A stretch of DNA of 64,000 nucleotides from Marinobacter confluentis (GTDB lineage: Bacteria; Pseudomonadota; Gammaproteobacteria; Pseudomonadales; Oleiphilaceae): positions 682,001-746,000 of the forward strand of contig NZ_SRPF01000001.1 of NCBI RefSeq assembly GCF_004785685.1. Direction: 5' to 3'. The position numbers and the translations under genes are program-made. The notes under the pieces were generated by a model that worked only from the letters and a program-made list of their open reading frames with translations, searched no databases and had not been told where the DNA came from. Shown here one piece after another: positions 55,854-64,000 of the stretch (its first letter is position 1; every line of letters begins with the position of its first letter).

Positions 55854-57138
55854 TCGTCCGGCCCGGATGCCACAGGCTCCGGGCCCGGGCTCACCCCTCG
55901 CTGACTGGCTGAACTACCTTGAATCCATCCATCCCACGGAGATTGATCTTGGGCTGGATCGAGTGCTGGTGGTCTTTCGGCGACTGTTTCGCAGCAACCC
56001 CCGTTCGCGCATCATCACCGTCGGTGGCACCAATGGCAAAGGCAGCACGGTAGCGGCGCTTGAAGGGCTTCTGAGAACGGCTGGAAGAACCGTTGGCGCC
56101 TACACGTCACCACACCTCGAAAAATATAACGAACGTGTGCGGGTCAACGGTATTGATGCATCCGACCAGGCCCTCGTTCAGGCTTTCGAGGAAGTTGAGG
56201 CGGCCCGTCGGGATGTGTCGCTGACCTATTTTGAATTCGGCACCCTGGCGGCGTTTGTGGTATTCCGTGACTCTGGCGTCGATGACTGGATTCTGGAGGT
56301 GGGTCTTGGTGGACGCCTGGATGCGGTGAACATACTGGATGCGGATCTGCCGATTATCACCTCGGTTGATATCGATCATGTTGCATTCCTCGGTAACGAT
56401 ATCGAGTCCATTGGTTTCGAGAAAGCCGGGATACTGCGCCCGAATCGCCCCGCCATTTTTGCTGACCTGAACCCGCCGTCCTCAGTACTTCAACAGGCCA
56501 GTGCCCAGAAAGTCAGGTTGCTTCGGCCGGGGTCGGGCTACCGGCTTTCCGCACCGGCCGGGCAGGGGACGGAAGCGGTCCTGGACATTGATCAGCCGTT
56601 TTCCCGGGTTTCCTTGCCGGACCTCGGGCTGCCGGTAAACAGCGTCGCGGCGGCGGTTGTGGCGGCACGGATGTTGGAGCCGGACCTGTCAGTGGAGCTG
56701 ATCGAGGCCACTCTGGCGGGCCTGTCTCTGGCGGGCCGATTCGAGCAGCTGGCTGAGGCGCCAACAGTCATTGCCGATGTCGGTCACAATCCCCATGCCG
56801 CGCGCTGGCTGGCATCGCGAATCGGGGCGATTCGGCAGCCCGGGCAGAGAGTGCTCGCGGTCTACGGCGCGCTGGCTGACAAGGATGTAGAAAATGTGAC
56901 TGAGGCATTGTCTGAGCAGGTTGATCAGTGGTTTCCCGCCGCACTGAATGTGCCCCGGGGTCTGGGCTGTGAGCAACTGATGCCGCGAATGACCGGCGCC
57001 CGAATGCTGGACCAACCGGGCTGCGCCGGCTCTGTTCAAGAGGCTGTATCTTCGGCCCTGGCAACCGCTCGGCACAATGATCTGGTGCTTGTTTTCGGCT
57101 CCTTCTTCACGGTGGCCGCCGCCAGAAAGATGTTTTGA
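55837..57138 (+). CDS. folC: Bifunctional dihydrofolate/folylpolyglutamate synthase
   Basis: 433 residues from the ATG at 55837, overlapping accD by 17 bases; the ATG at 55867 is the alternative. The P-loop [12 protein letters not shown], the Ser/Thr-rich YTSPHL and the DVGHNPHAA motif are typical of the Mur-ligase-like FolC family. It adds glutamate to dihydropteroate and folate. Confidence 0.93.
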   Translation: MSPPNDRPARMPQAPGPGSPLADWLNYLESIHPTEIDLGLDRVLVVFRRLFRSNPRSRIITVGGTNGKGSTVAALEGLLRTAGRTVGAYTSPHLEKYNERVRVNGIDASDQALVQAFEEVEAARRDVSLTYFEFGTLAAFVVFRDSGVDDWILEVGLGGRLDAVNILDADLPIITSVDIDHVAFLGNDIESIGFEKAGILRPNRPAIFADLNPPSSVLQQASAQKVRLLRPGSGYRLSAPAGQGTEAVLDIDQPFSRVSLPDLGLPVNSVAAAVVAARMLEPDLSVELIEATLAGLSLAGRFEQLAEAPTVIADVGHNPHAARWLASRIGAIRQPGQRVLAVYGALADKDVENVTEALSEQVDQWFPAALNVPRGLGCEQLMPRMTGARMLDQPGCAGSVQEAVSSALATARHNDLVLVFGSFFTVAAARKMF

Positions 57139-57260
57139 TAGCGAGTCTTAAATCTTCGTCATTCCCGGATGGATGTTTTGAGTTCAGGGGCGCTGACAGT
57201 TAGTATCAGCCTTTAAAGGCGACACCACGGGATGACTGGCATCAACAGGGGAAGCTCAAC

Positions 57261-57869
57261 GTGAACGGATTGAAGCAACGTATTATCGGCGCACTGGTAC
57301 TGGTTTCCCTGGCGGTGATATTCGTGCCCATGATGTTCGATGAGCCCCATTCAGAGCGGGAAACCAGCAGCATCAAGATTCCGGAAGAGCCGCCGTTCCC
57401 TGAGGTGGATATGCCGGAACCGGAAACCACCGAGGTACCGGATTACCGGATCATTGAAGAGCCCGAAAACGTGGCGCCCGCAGAGCCGGCTCAAACCGCC
57501 GAAAGCGAACCTACCTCAGAGGGCCCTCCTCAAACCGAAATCACGCCAGCACCAGAGCCGGAACCAGAAGCAGAGCCAGAACCCGCGACTGTTGAGGAGG
57601 CTGGATCCGCCGAATTTTCCCGTTCGCTTGAAGGCGCCTGGGTCGTCCAGTTGGGCAGTTTTGGTAGCAGCGAAAATGCCTCCCGGCTGCGCGACCGGGT
57701 ACGGGAAAAAGGCTACAGCTCCCATCTTCAGAGTGTTTCCCGCGGCGACGCCGAGCTGACACGGGTATTTAGCGGTCCCTTCGCCGAGAAAGCCGAAGCC
57801 GAAAAAGCGAAGCAGGTGCTTGATAAGGCGTTCGGCCTCAACAGCCTGGTAACCTCTGGCGGTAAGTGA
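57261..57869 (+). CDS. dedD: SPOR domain cell-division protein DedD
   Basis: 202 residues from a GTG start with AGGGGAAG upstream. One N-terminal membrane helix (LKQRIIGALVLVSLAVIFVP), a Pro/Glu-rich linker and a C-terminal SPOR domain (WVVQLGSFGSSENASRLRD) that binds denuded septal peptidoglycan. The order folC-dedD-cvpA-purF is the same as in E. coli and Pseudomonas. Confidence 0.9.
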   Translation: MNGLKQRIIGALVLVSLAVIFVPMMFDEPHSERETSSIKIPEEPPFPEVDMPEPETTEVPDYRIIEEPENVAPAEPAQTAESEPTSEGPPQTEITPAPEPEPEAEPEPATVEEAGSAEFSRSLEGAWVVQLGSFGSSENASRLRDRVREKGYSSHLQSVSRGDAELTRVFSGPFAEKAEAEKAKQVLDKAFGLNSLVTSGGK

Positions 57870-57927
57870 CAGGCGAAGGTTGGCAGCCTATCCCGTCCGC
57901 CGATTGTATTCATTTTGAAAGCGCGGT

Positions 57928-57955
57928 TTGGTCAGATGGTGTTTCCTGATAGAAT
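57928..57955 (+). promoter_or_regulatory. Candidate cvpA-purF promoter
   Basis: TTGGTC (57928-57933), a 16-base spacer and TAGAAT (57950-57955), 31 bases before the cvpA start. The -35 is weak. No PurR operator is evident. Confidence 0.35.
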
Positions 57956-57985
57956 TCGCGCTTCCTAATTTGCACCGGGTTGTTA

Positions 57986-58555
57986 ATGGACGCGCTGATC
58001 TGGATCGACTGGGTCCTCATTGCCCTGATAGCAGTATCCACTCTCATCAGTCTGAAACGGGGCTTCGTCAGGGAGGCGCTGTCGCTGGTGACCTGGGTCG
58101 GCGCTTTCCTTCTCGCCCGTACATTCCACCCGCAAATGCAGTCATTACTGGAAAGCACCGTTGAAACACCGCTGGTGCGCCTGATCGCAGCTTTCGCCAT
58201 TCTTTTTTTCGGCACCCTTATTGTCGGCGCGGTCATCAACAACATGATCGGGCACCTGGTACGGGCCACCGGCCTGTCCGCAACGGATCGGGTACTGGGC
58301 ATGGGGTTTGGCCTTCTGCGTGGCCTGGTGGTGGTCATTGTGGGCATCGCTTTTACCCGCTACACGCCGCTGGCAGAGGACACCTGGTGGCGGACCTCGA
58401 TAATGATCAACCGCCTGGCAGTGGTGGAAGACTGGTCAAGAAGAACGCTGGGCGATGAGTTCGCCCGGTATCTTGGCCCGGCCGGGGGGAACATGGACCT
58501 TCCCGTCGACCTGCAGACGGATGAGGCTGTAGAACCTGCGCCCGCGTCCCGTTAA
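57986..58555 (+). CDS. cvpA: CvpA family membrane protein
   Basis: 189 residues with four predicted membrane helices (about 5-24, 32-50, 65-88 and 104-122). The opening WIDWVLIALIAVSTLISL and GFVREALSLVTW fit CvpA, needed for colicin V production and envelope robustness. The ATG at 57986 lacks a good Shine-Dalgarno. It lies 36 bases before purF. Confidence 0.9.
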   Translation: MDALIWIDWVLIALIAVSTLISLKRGFVREALSLVTWVGAFLLARTFHPQMQSLLESTVETPLVRLIAAFAILFFGTLIVGAVINNMIGHLVRATGLSATDRVLGMGFGLLRGLVVVIVGIAFTRYTPLAEDTWWRTSIMINRLAVVEDWSRRTLGDEFARYLGPAGGNMDLPVDLQTDEAVEPAPASR

Positions 58556-58591
58556 CATTCAGTTTTAAACGCTTGGGAGAATACCGTAGCC

Positions 58592-60115
58592 ATGTGTGGC
58601 ATTGTCGGCATAGTCAGTACCTCTAACGTCAATCAGTCGCTTTACGATGCGCTGACCGTTCTTCAACACCGGGGCCAGGACGCAGCGGGTATTGTGACAT
58701 TCCAGGACGAGCGTTTTTACCTGCGCAAGGACAACGGGCTGGTACGCGATGTGTTCCGTACACGCCACATGCGCCGCCTGGTGGGCAACGTGGGAATCGG
58801 CCACGTGCGCTATCCAACGGCCGGCAGTTCCAGCTCCGCCGAGGCGCAGCCGTTCTACGTCAACAGCCCCTACGGCATCACCCTGGCGCACAACGGCAAT
58901 CTGACCAACGCCGAGGAACTGAGCCGCGACCTGTTTCGTACCGACCTCCGGCACATCAATACCAACTCGGATTCCGAAGTTCTGCTGAACGTGTTTGCCC
59001 ACGAACTGCAGAAACTTGGGAAGCTGGACCCGACCAAGGACGATATCTTTGCTGCGGTTCGCGCGGTGCACCAGCGCTGCAAGGGTGCCTATGCCGTTAT
59101 CGCCATGATTACAGGCTACGGGATTGTGGGTTTCCGGGACCCGAATGGCATTCGCCCGGCCTGTTATGGCGTGCGCCATACGGACCAGGGCGATGAATAC
59201 ATGATTGCCTCGGAAAGCGTGGCTCTGAGCGCCGCTGGCTGCAAACTGGTCCGGGATATTGCGCCGGGTGAAGCGGTTTACATTGAAACCGATGGCACTT
59301 TCCACACTCAGCAATGCGCAGACGATCCCCATCTGTTCCCGTGTATCTTCGAGCATGTCTATTTTGCGCGGCCTGATTCCATCATCGACCGGGTGTCGGT
59401 CTACAAGGCCCGACTGCGCATGGGGGAAACCCTGGCCGAAAAAGTGCTGAGAGAAAATCCCGACCACGATATTGATGTGGTCATGCCGATTCCGGACACC
59501 AGCCGCACCTCGGCCATGCAGATGGCCCACCGGCTAGGGGTGAAATTCCGGGAGGGTTTCATCAAGAATCGCTATATCGGTCGGACCTTTATCATGCCCG
59601 GCCAGAAGATGCGGAAGAAATCCGTGCGCCAGAAACTTAACCCTATCGATCTGGAATTCCGCGGTAAGAATGTCATGCTGGTGGACGACTCCATTGTGCG
59701 CGGCACCACCTGCCAGGAAATCGTCCAGATGGCCCGGGATGCCGGCGCCCGCAAGGTGTATTTTGCCTCTGCCGCGCCACCGGTTCGCTACCCCAACGTT
59801 TACGGCATTGATATGCCGTCAGTAAACGAGCTGATCGCCCACGACCGCAGCGTTGAAGAGATTGGCAAGATTATTGGCGCGGACTGGCTGCTGTATCAGG
59901 ATCTTGAAGACCTGGTGTCCAGCGTCAGCGATGTAAACCCGGACATTGAAGGCTGGGAATGCTCGGTGTTTACCGGTAATTATATTGCTGGTGACGTTGA
60001 TGCCGCTTATCTGGAAAAACTCGAAGCGGCCCGGAATGATGAGCAACGTTTCAATCAGGGTGCCGCTGACTCTTCCGATAATGGCATTATTGATCTCTAT
60101 AACGATGAAGACTAG
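58592..60115 (+). CDS. purF: Amidophosphoribosyltransferase
   Basis: 507 residues. First step of purine synthesis. The N-terminal nucleophile is Cys2 directly after the Met (MCGIVGIVS), so there is no propeptide, as in E. coli. The PRPP motif is [13 protein letters not shown]. metZ starts three bases after the stop. Confidence 0.96.
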   Translation: MCGIVGIVSTSNVNQSLYDALTVLQHRGQDAAGIVTFQDERFYLRKDNGLVRDVFRTRHMRRLVGNVGIGHVRYPTAGSSSSAEAQPFYVNSPYGITLAHNGNLTNAEELSRDLFRTDLRHINTNSDSEVLLNVFAHELQKLGKLDPTKDDIFAAVRAVHQRCKGAYAVIAMITGYGIVGFRDPNGIRPACYGVRHTDQGDEYMIASESVALSAAGCKLVRDIAPGEAVYIETDGTFHTQQCADDPHLFPCIFEHVYFARPDSIIDRVSVYKARLRMGETLAEKVLRENPDHDIDVVMPIPDTSRTSAMQMAHRLGVKFREGFIKNRYIGRTFIMPGQKMRKKSVRQKLNPIDLEFRGKNVMLVDDSIVRGTTCQEIVQMARDAGARKVYFASAAPPVRYPNVYGIDMPSVNELIAHDRSVEEIGKIIGADWLLYQDLEDLVSSVSDVNPDIEGWECSVFTGNYIAGDVDAAYLEKLEAARNDEQRFNQGAADSSDNGIIDLYNDED

Positions 60116-60118
60116 ACC

Positions 60119-61360
60119 ATGACGAATTATCGCGACCAGCATGTCCTGATCCCGGAATCAGACCTTGAAGGCATGTCCGTGGACACCCTCGCCGTCAGGG
60201 CAGGGCAGATCCGCACCGGCGAGCTGGAACACAGCGATGCCATTTTCCCGACCTCCAGTTTTGTTTATGCCAGTGCGGCCCAGGCCGCCGCACGATTTGG
60301 CGGAGAAGAGCCCGGTAATATCTACAGTCGGTTCACCAACCCGACGGTGCAGGCCTTTGAGGCGCGCCTTGCCGCCATGGAAGGGGGGGAGCGCTGTGTC
60401 GCAACGTCTTCCGGTATGTCGGCGATTCTTGCCACCTGCATGGCGCTGCTTACCTCCGGCGACCATGTCATCTGTTCCCGGGGTGTGTTTGGCACCACCA
60501 ACGTGCTGTTTCAGAAATACCTTTCACGCTTCGGGGTTGATACCTCTTTTGTGAAACTGACCGATCAGGACGAATGGGAAGCCGCGGTACGACCGGAAAC
60601 CCGGATGATCTTCATAGAAACGCCATCCAACCCACTGTGTGAAGTGGCCGATATGGAAAAGCTGGCTGCGCTTGCCCGTCGCAGCAATGTGCTGTTTGTG
60701 GTGGACAACTGTTTCTGTACGCCGGTCTTGCAGCGGCCTCTGGAGCAGGGTGCCGACATTATCATCCACTCGGCGACCAAATACCTTGATGGCCAGGGAC
60801 GATGTGTCGGCGGCGCGGTTGTCGGCCCGGCAAAGCTGATGGAGGAAGTCTACGGTTTTCTGCGTTCCGCAGGTCCGACCATGAGTCCATTCAATGCCTG
60901 GGTGTTCCAGAAGGGCCTGGAAACCTTACCAATCCGTATGCGCGCCCACTGTGACAATGCGTTAGAGTTGGCGAAATGGCTGCAATCGCAGGAAACCGTT
61001 GAGGAAGTCTATTACGCCGGACTGGCCAGCCACCCGCAGCATGAACTGGCAAAGAAGCAGCAGACCGGGTTCGGTGGTGTGCTGTCATTCCGGGTCAAGG
61101 GCGGTCGTAAAGAGGCCTGGGCGTTTATTGACGCCACCCGGATGATTTCTATTACGGCGAATCTGGGGGATGTGAAAACCACCATCACCCATCCTGCCAC
61201 TACAACCCATGGCCGGCTTTCCGATGAGGACAAGGAACAGGCGGGCATTACCGAAAATCTGATCCGGATATCGGTGGGGATTGAAGCTGTGTCTGACCTC
61301 AGAACTGATCTTCAGAGAGGGTTCGAGGTGCTCGAAAATCATCGTCAGGGAAACGTCTGA
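60119..61360 (+). CDS. metZ: O-succinylhomoserine sulfhydrylase
   Basis: 413 residues, cystathionine gamma-synthase family, PLP bound to the Lys in HSATKYLDGQG. MetZ uses sulfide directly to make homocysteine, the Pseudomonas route. The place after purF is the same as in Pseudomonas, which supports metZ over metB or metY. ftsK follows six bases later. Confidence 0.92.
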   Translation: MTNYRDQHVLIPESDLEGMSVDTLAVRAGQIRTGELEHSDAIFPTSSFVYASAAQAAARFGGEEPGNIYSRFTNPTVQAFEARLAAMEGGERCVATSSGMSAILATCMALLTSGDHVICSRGVFGTTNVLFQKYLSRFGVDTSFVKLTDQDEWEAAVRPETRMIFIETPSNPLCEVADMEKLAALARRSNVLFVVDNCFCTPVLQRPLEQGADIIIHSATKYLDGQGRCVGGAVVGPAKLMEEVYGFLRSAGPTMSPFNAWVFQKGLETLPIRMRAHCDNALELAKWLQSQETVEEVYYAGLASHPQHELAKKQQTGFGGVLSFRVKGGRKEAWAFIDATRMISITANLGDVKTTITHPATTTHGRLSDEDKEQAGITENLIRISVGIEAVSDLRTDLQRGFEVLENHRQGNV

Positions 61361-61366
61361 GCATTC

Positions 61367-63943
61367 ATGGCTGAGAGCGAAAAAGCGAAGAAAAATCAGG
61401 AGCTTTCACCCAAACAGGTAAAGTTCCGTCGGTTTGTCTCCCAGGGTGCGAGGGAAGGCGCCGTGATTGCGCTGATTGCGCTGTGTATCTATCTGGGCAT
61501 GGCGCTGGTGACCTTCAGCCCGGCTGATCCGGGTTGGGCGTCCATTGGCCACGAAACCGCGGTGCAGAATCATGCCGGCCGCACCGGCGCCTGGCTGGCC
61601 AGCCTGCTGCGTGACTTTTTTGGCGATGTCGCTTTCCTTTTCCCGGTCATGGTGGCCGGCTACGCGCTGATGCTTATACGGCTTCGCAACAAGCCGATTG
61701 ACCCCCATATACCGCTCTTTATGGTCCGTTTCGGCGGCTTTCTGTTGATCCTGCTGTCTGCCACCAGCCTGCTGTCGCTCTATTCCGTATTTGGTTTGGG
61801 CGAGTCCTCTGGTGGTGTGCTGGGGGCCGCCGCATCGGAATCCATGGTCCGTTTCTTCAACCTACCAGCAACCACACTGCTGTTGATCGCAATATTCCTG
61901 TTTGCACTGACGGTCAGCACCGGGCTGTCATGGTTCTGGCTGATGGACCGCATTGGAGCGGCCACAATCAGGCTCGGTAACAGCATCGCAACGCTCTTCA
62001 GTCGGTCAGCAAAAACCAGGTCCACTGACAAGAAAACGCCTGAACACAGGCCTGCCCCCAAGACACCGGCAAAGCCGGAGCCCCCGTTGGTGAATGACGA
62101 AGTAACCCGCTACCCGGCGGCACGGAAAACACCCTGGTGGAAGAGGCTGATTCCCGGTTGGGGCAAGCGGGCAAAGGCCAAACCGGCTCCCAGAGAGCGG
62201 GTGGAGCCTGCCTTTGATGGTATGCCGGTTGCAGATGGAGGGGATGACCAGCCACGGCTGGAAAGTTTCAGCTCCCGGGATGCCAGTTCCGCACCCAGGC
62301 AGGATGCCGGGGCTGGCGCCGTCAATGCCGGCAAACCCTCAAAATCACTGAAAATCTCGCCTTTCAAGCGTGATGAGCAGCCAAAGGGCAAAAAGGGCTC
62401 TGAAAAGCAGGGGTCTCTGCTGGAAGATATTGAGAGTCCGATTCCGCCAATATCTCTTCTGGACCCGCCCGAGGAGCGTAAGGAGCGGGGCTATTCGGAA
62501 GAGTCGCTGGAGCATATGTCCCGCCTGCTGGAAGAGAAACTGGCGGATTTTGGCGTTACCGTGGAAGTGGTTGAGGTTAACCCGGGCCCGGTGATCACCC
62601 GTTTCGAAATCAAACCCGCCGCAGGGGTCAAGGTCAGCAAGATCTCCAACCTGGCCAAGGATCTGGCCCGGTCACTGGCGGTTCTGAGTGTCCGCGTGGT
62701 GGAAGTGATTCCCGGCAAGTCCGTGGTTGGCATCGAGATACCCAATGAAGAGCGGGAAATGGTCCGGCTCAGCGAAGTGCTGACCTCAAAGGTGTTCCAG
62801 GAATCTTCGTCGGCGCTGACGCTGGCCCTGGGCAATGACATCGGTGGCAATCCGATGGTGGCCAACCTGTCCAAGATGCCACACTTGCTGGTCGCTGGTA
62901 CCACAGGTTCCGGTAAGTCGGTGGGTGTGAACGCGATGATTCTGAGTGTGTTGCTCAAGGCGACGCCGGAGGAGGTCCGTTTCATCATGGTGGACCCGAA
63001 AATGCTCGAGCTGAGCATTTACGATGGCATACCGCATCTGCTGGCGCCGGTGGTGACAGACATGAAAGATGCCGCTAACGCCCTGCGCTGGTGTGTTGCC
63101 GAGATGGAACGGCGTTACCGTCTGCTGGCCAGCCTGGGTGTGCGTAACCTGGCCGGTTATAACCGCAAGATCAGGGATGCTGCAGCGGCGGGCGAACCGA
63201 TTCTGGACCCTTTGTGGAAACCTGATGAATATCTGGCCAATGATGAGCAGGAGCGCCCGGAACTGGAAACCCTGCCGTTCATTGTGGTGGTGATTGATGA
63301 GTTCGCCGACATGATGATGATCGTCGGCAAGAAGGTTGAAGAACTGATTGCGCGTATTGCCCAGAAAGCCCGCGCCGCTGGTATTCACCTGATTCTGGCC
63401 ACCCAGCGCCCGTCTGTGGACGTGATTACCGGCCTGATCAAGGCCAATATTCCGACCCGGATGTCGTTCCAGGTGTCATCCAAGATTGACTCGCGCACGG
63501 TCCTGGATCAGGGCGGGGCAGAGCAGCTGCTGGGCCATGGTGACATGCTCTACCTGCCACCGGGCTCTGGCCTTCCCGTCAGGGTTCACGGTGCCTTTGT
63601 GGACGACGACGAGGTGCATCGCGTGGTTAAAGCGTGGAAAGCTCGTGGCGAGCCGGTCTACGTGGATGACGTCCTCAACGGTGCCGAAGGTGAAAACCTG
63701 CCGGGCGTGCCGACATTAAGTGAGGGCGGCGGTGACAGTGAGGGCGATGCCCTGTTTGATGAAGCAGTGGCCTTTGTCACCGAGGGCCGGCGGGTATCGA
63801 TTTCATCGGTGCAGCGTAAATTCAAGATCGGTTACAACCGGGCTGCCAACCTGGTAGATGCCATGGAGGCTTCCGGTGTTGTCAGCGCCGCTGGCAACAA
63901 TGGCGCCCGCGAAGTACTCGCGCCGCCGCCACCAAGAGACTAG
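61367..63943 (+). CDS. ftsK: DNA translocase FtsK
   Basis: 858 residues. Four N-terminal membrane helices (about 30-200), a Pro/Lys-rich linker, the motor with Walker [13 protein letters not shown] and Walker [15 protein letters not shown], and a C-terminal gamma winged-helix domain ([20 protein letters not shown]) that reads KOPS sites. It moves chromosome ends through the closing septum. The linker is shorter than in E. coli (1329 residues), as in Pseudomonas. Confidence 0.96.
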   Translation: MAESEKAKKNQELSPKQVKFRRFVSQGAREGAVIALIALCIYLGMALVTFSPADPGWASIGHETAVQNHAGRTGAWLASLLRDFFGDVAFLFPVMVAGYALMLIRLRNKPIDPHIPLFMVRFGGFLLILLSATSLLSLYSVFGLGESSGGVLGAAASESMVRFFNLPATTLLLIAIFLFALTVSTGLSWFWLMDRIGAATIRLGNSIATLFSRSAKTRSTDKKTPEHRPAPKTPAKPEPPLVNDEVTRYPAARKTPWWKRLIPGWGKRAKAKPAPRERVEPAFDGMPVADGGDDQPRLESFSSRDASSAPRQDAGAGAVNAGKPSKSLKISPFKRDEQPKGKKGSEKQGSLLEDIESPIPPISLLDPPEERKERGYSEESLEHMSRLLEEKLADFGVTVEVVEVNPGPVITRFEIKPAAGVKVSKISNLAKDLARSLAVLSVRVVEVIPGKSVVGIEIPNEEREMVRLSEVLTSKVFQESSSALTLALGNDIGGNPMVANLSKMPHLLVAGTTGSGKSVGVNAMILSVLLKATPEEVRFIMVDPKMLELSIYDGIPHLLAPVVTDMKDAANALRWCVAEMERRYRLLASLGVRNLAGYNRKIRDAAAAGEPILDPLWKPDEYLANDEQERPELETLPFIVVVIDEFADMMMIVGKKVEELIARIAQKARAAGIHLILATQRPSVDVITGLIKANIPTRMSFQVSSKIDSRTVLDQGGAEQLLGHGDMLYLPPGSGLPVRVHGAFVDDDEVHRVVKAWKARGEPVYVDDVLNGAEGENLPGVPTLSEGGGDSEGDALFDEAVAFVTEGRRVSISSVQRKFKIGYNRAANLVDAMEASGVVSAAGNNGAREVLAPPPPRD

Positions 63944-63953
63944 GAGACTGTTT

Positions 63954-64000
63954 GTGATAAAGCTTATGCAAGGCTTGCGCCCGCTGTCCGCAATGATCGT
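63954..64000 (+). CDS. lolA: Start of the next gene, probably lolA (cut by window end)
   Basis: A GTG at 63954 has AGGAG seven bases upstream and opens a frame of 15 codons (VIKLMQGLRPLSAMI) up to the window edge; an ATG four codons later is the alternative start. A hydrophobic start fits a signal peptide. The lolA gene follows ftsK in Pseudomonas and relatives, which is the only basis for the name. Confidence 0.4.
   Translation, partial: MIKLMQGLRPLSAMI

Overview
The window is a gene-dense 64 kb stretch of a chromosome from a Gram-negative gammaproteobacterium, most likely a marine Marinobacter-type organism. The assignment rests on the content (fimV, PilZ, MlaA, ExeA/GspB, TgpA, FadD) and on a gene order that closely follows Pseudomonas: leuC-leuD-leuB-asd-fimV-truA-trpF-(trpB-trpA)-accD-folC-dedD-cvpA-purF-metZ. 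The species name is inference. I see no rRNA, tRNA, prophage, insertion sequence with a transposase, or CRISPR array.

Layout. 1-5.7 kb: end of an operon for a proton-driven envelope machine, with TPR proteins, a MotA/TolQ/ExbB channel protein, two different ExbD/TolR proteins and an AgmX/PglI-TonB-like protein. 5.7-13.6 kb: lipid metabolism (MaoC hydratase, FadD, ketoacyl synthase III, thioesterase) around the large helicase HrpA. 13.7-18.4 kb: MlaA, a DUF3336-patatin lipase and an ExeA/GspB pair. 18.4-25.5 kb: DinG, a large MalT-type LuxR regulator, CysB and CysH. Between dinG and the MalT-type gene lies an intergenic block with a perfect CRP/Vfr-type site, several hairpins and a strong terminator on the minus strand; it looks like an undescribed small RNA gene. 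25.6-31.3 kb: ThrH and PabB with a MITE-like palindromic element between them, then a cluster of exported proteins of unknown function, two of them paralogues of the FilA/DUF6160 type. 31.5-42.3 kb: DUF58-TgpA, HolB-PilZ, an alpha/beta hydrolase with DUF4892 and patatin proteins, PrmB, AroC and an MFS transporter that seems to lack a normal start codon. 42.3-47.7 kb: a divergent LysR regulator and leuCDB-asd, with a LysR-type box at about -65 of a good promoter. 48-64 kb: fimV, truA, trpFBA, accD, folC, dedD, cvpA, purF, metZ, ftsK and the first codons of the next gene, probably lolA.

Functional themes: the first operon probably couples the proton gradient to work in the periplasm. MlaA, two patatin proteins, FadD, MaoC and the ketoacyl synthase form a lipid turnover set. 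FimV and PilZ point to type IV pili. The second half is mostly housekeeping synthesis of leucine, tryptophan, methionine, purine, folate and fatty acids. The most novel candidates are the structured intergenic RNA, the ExbD pair in which only one partner keeps the proton-carrying Asp, the FilA-like exported protein cluster and the palindromic element near 26.3 kb. All calls come from reading the sequence; no database search was run.
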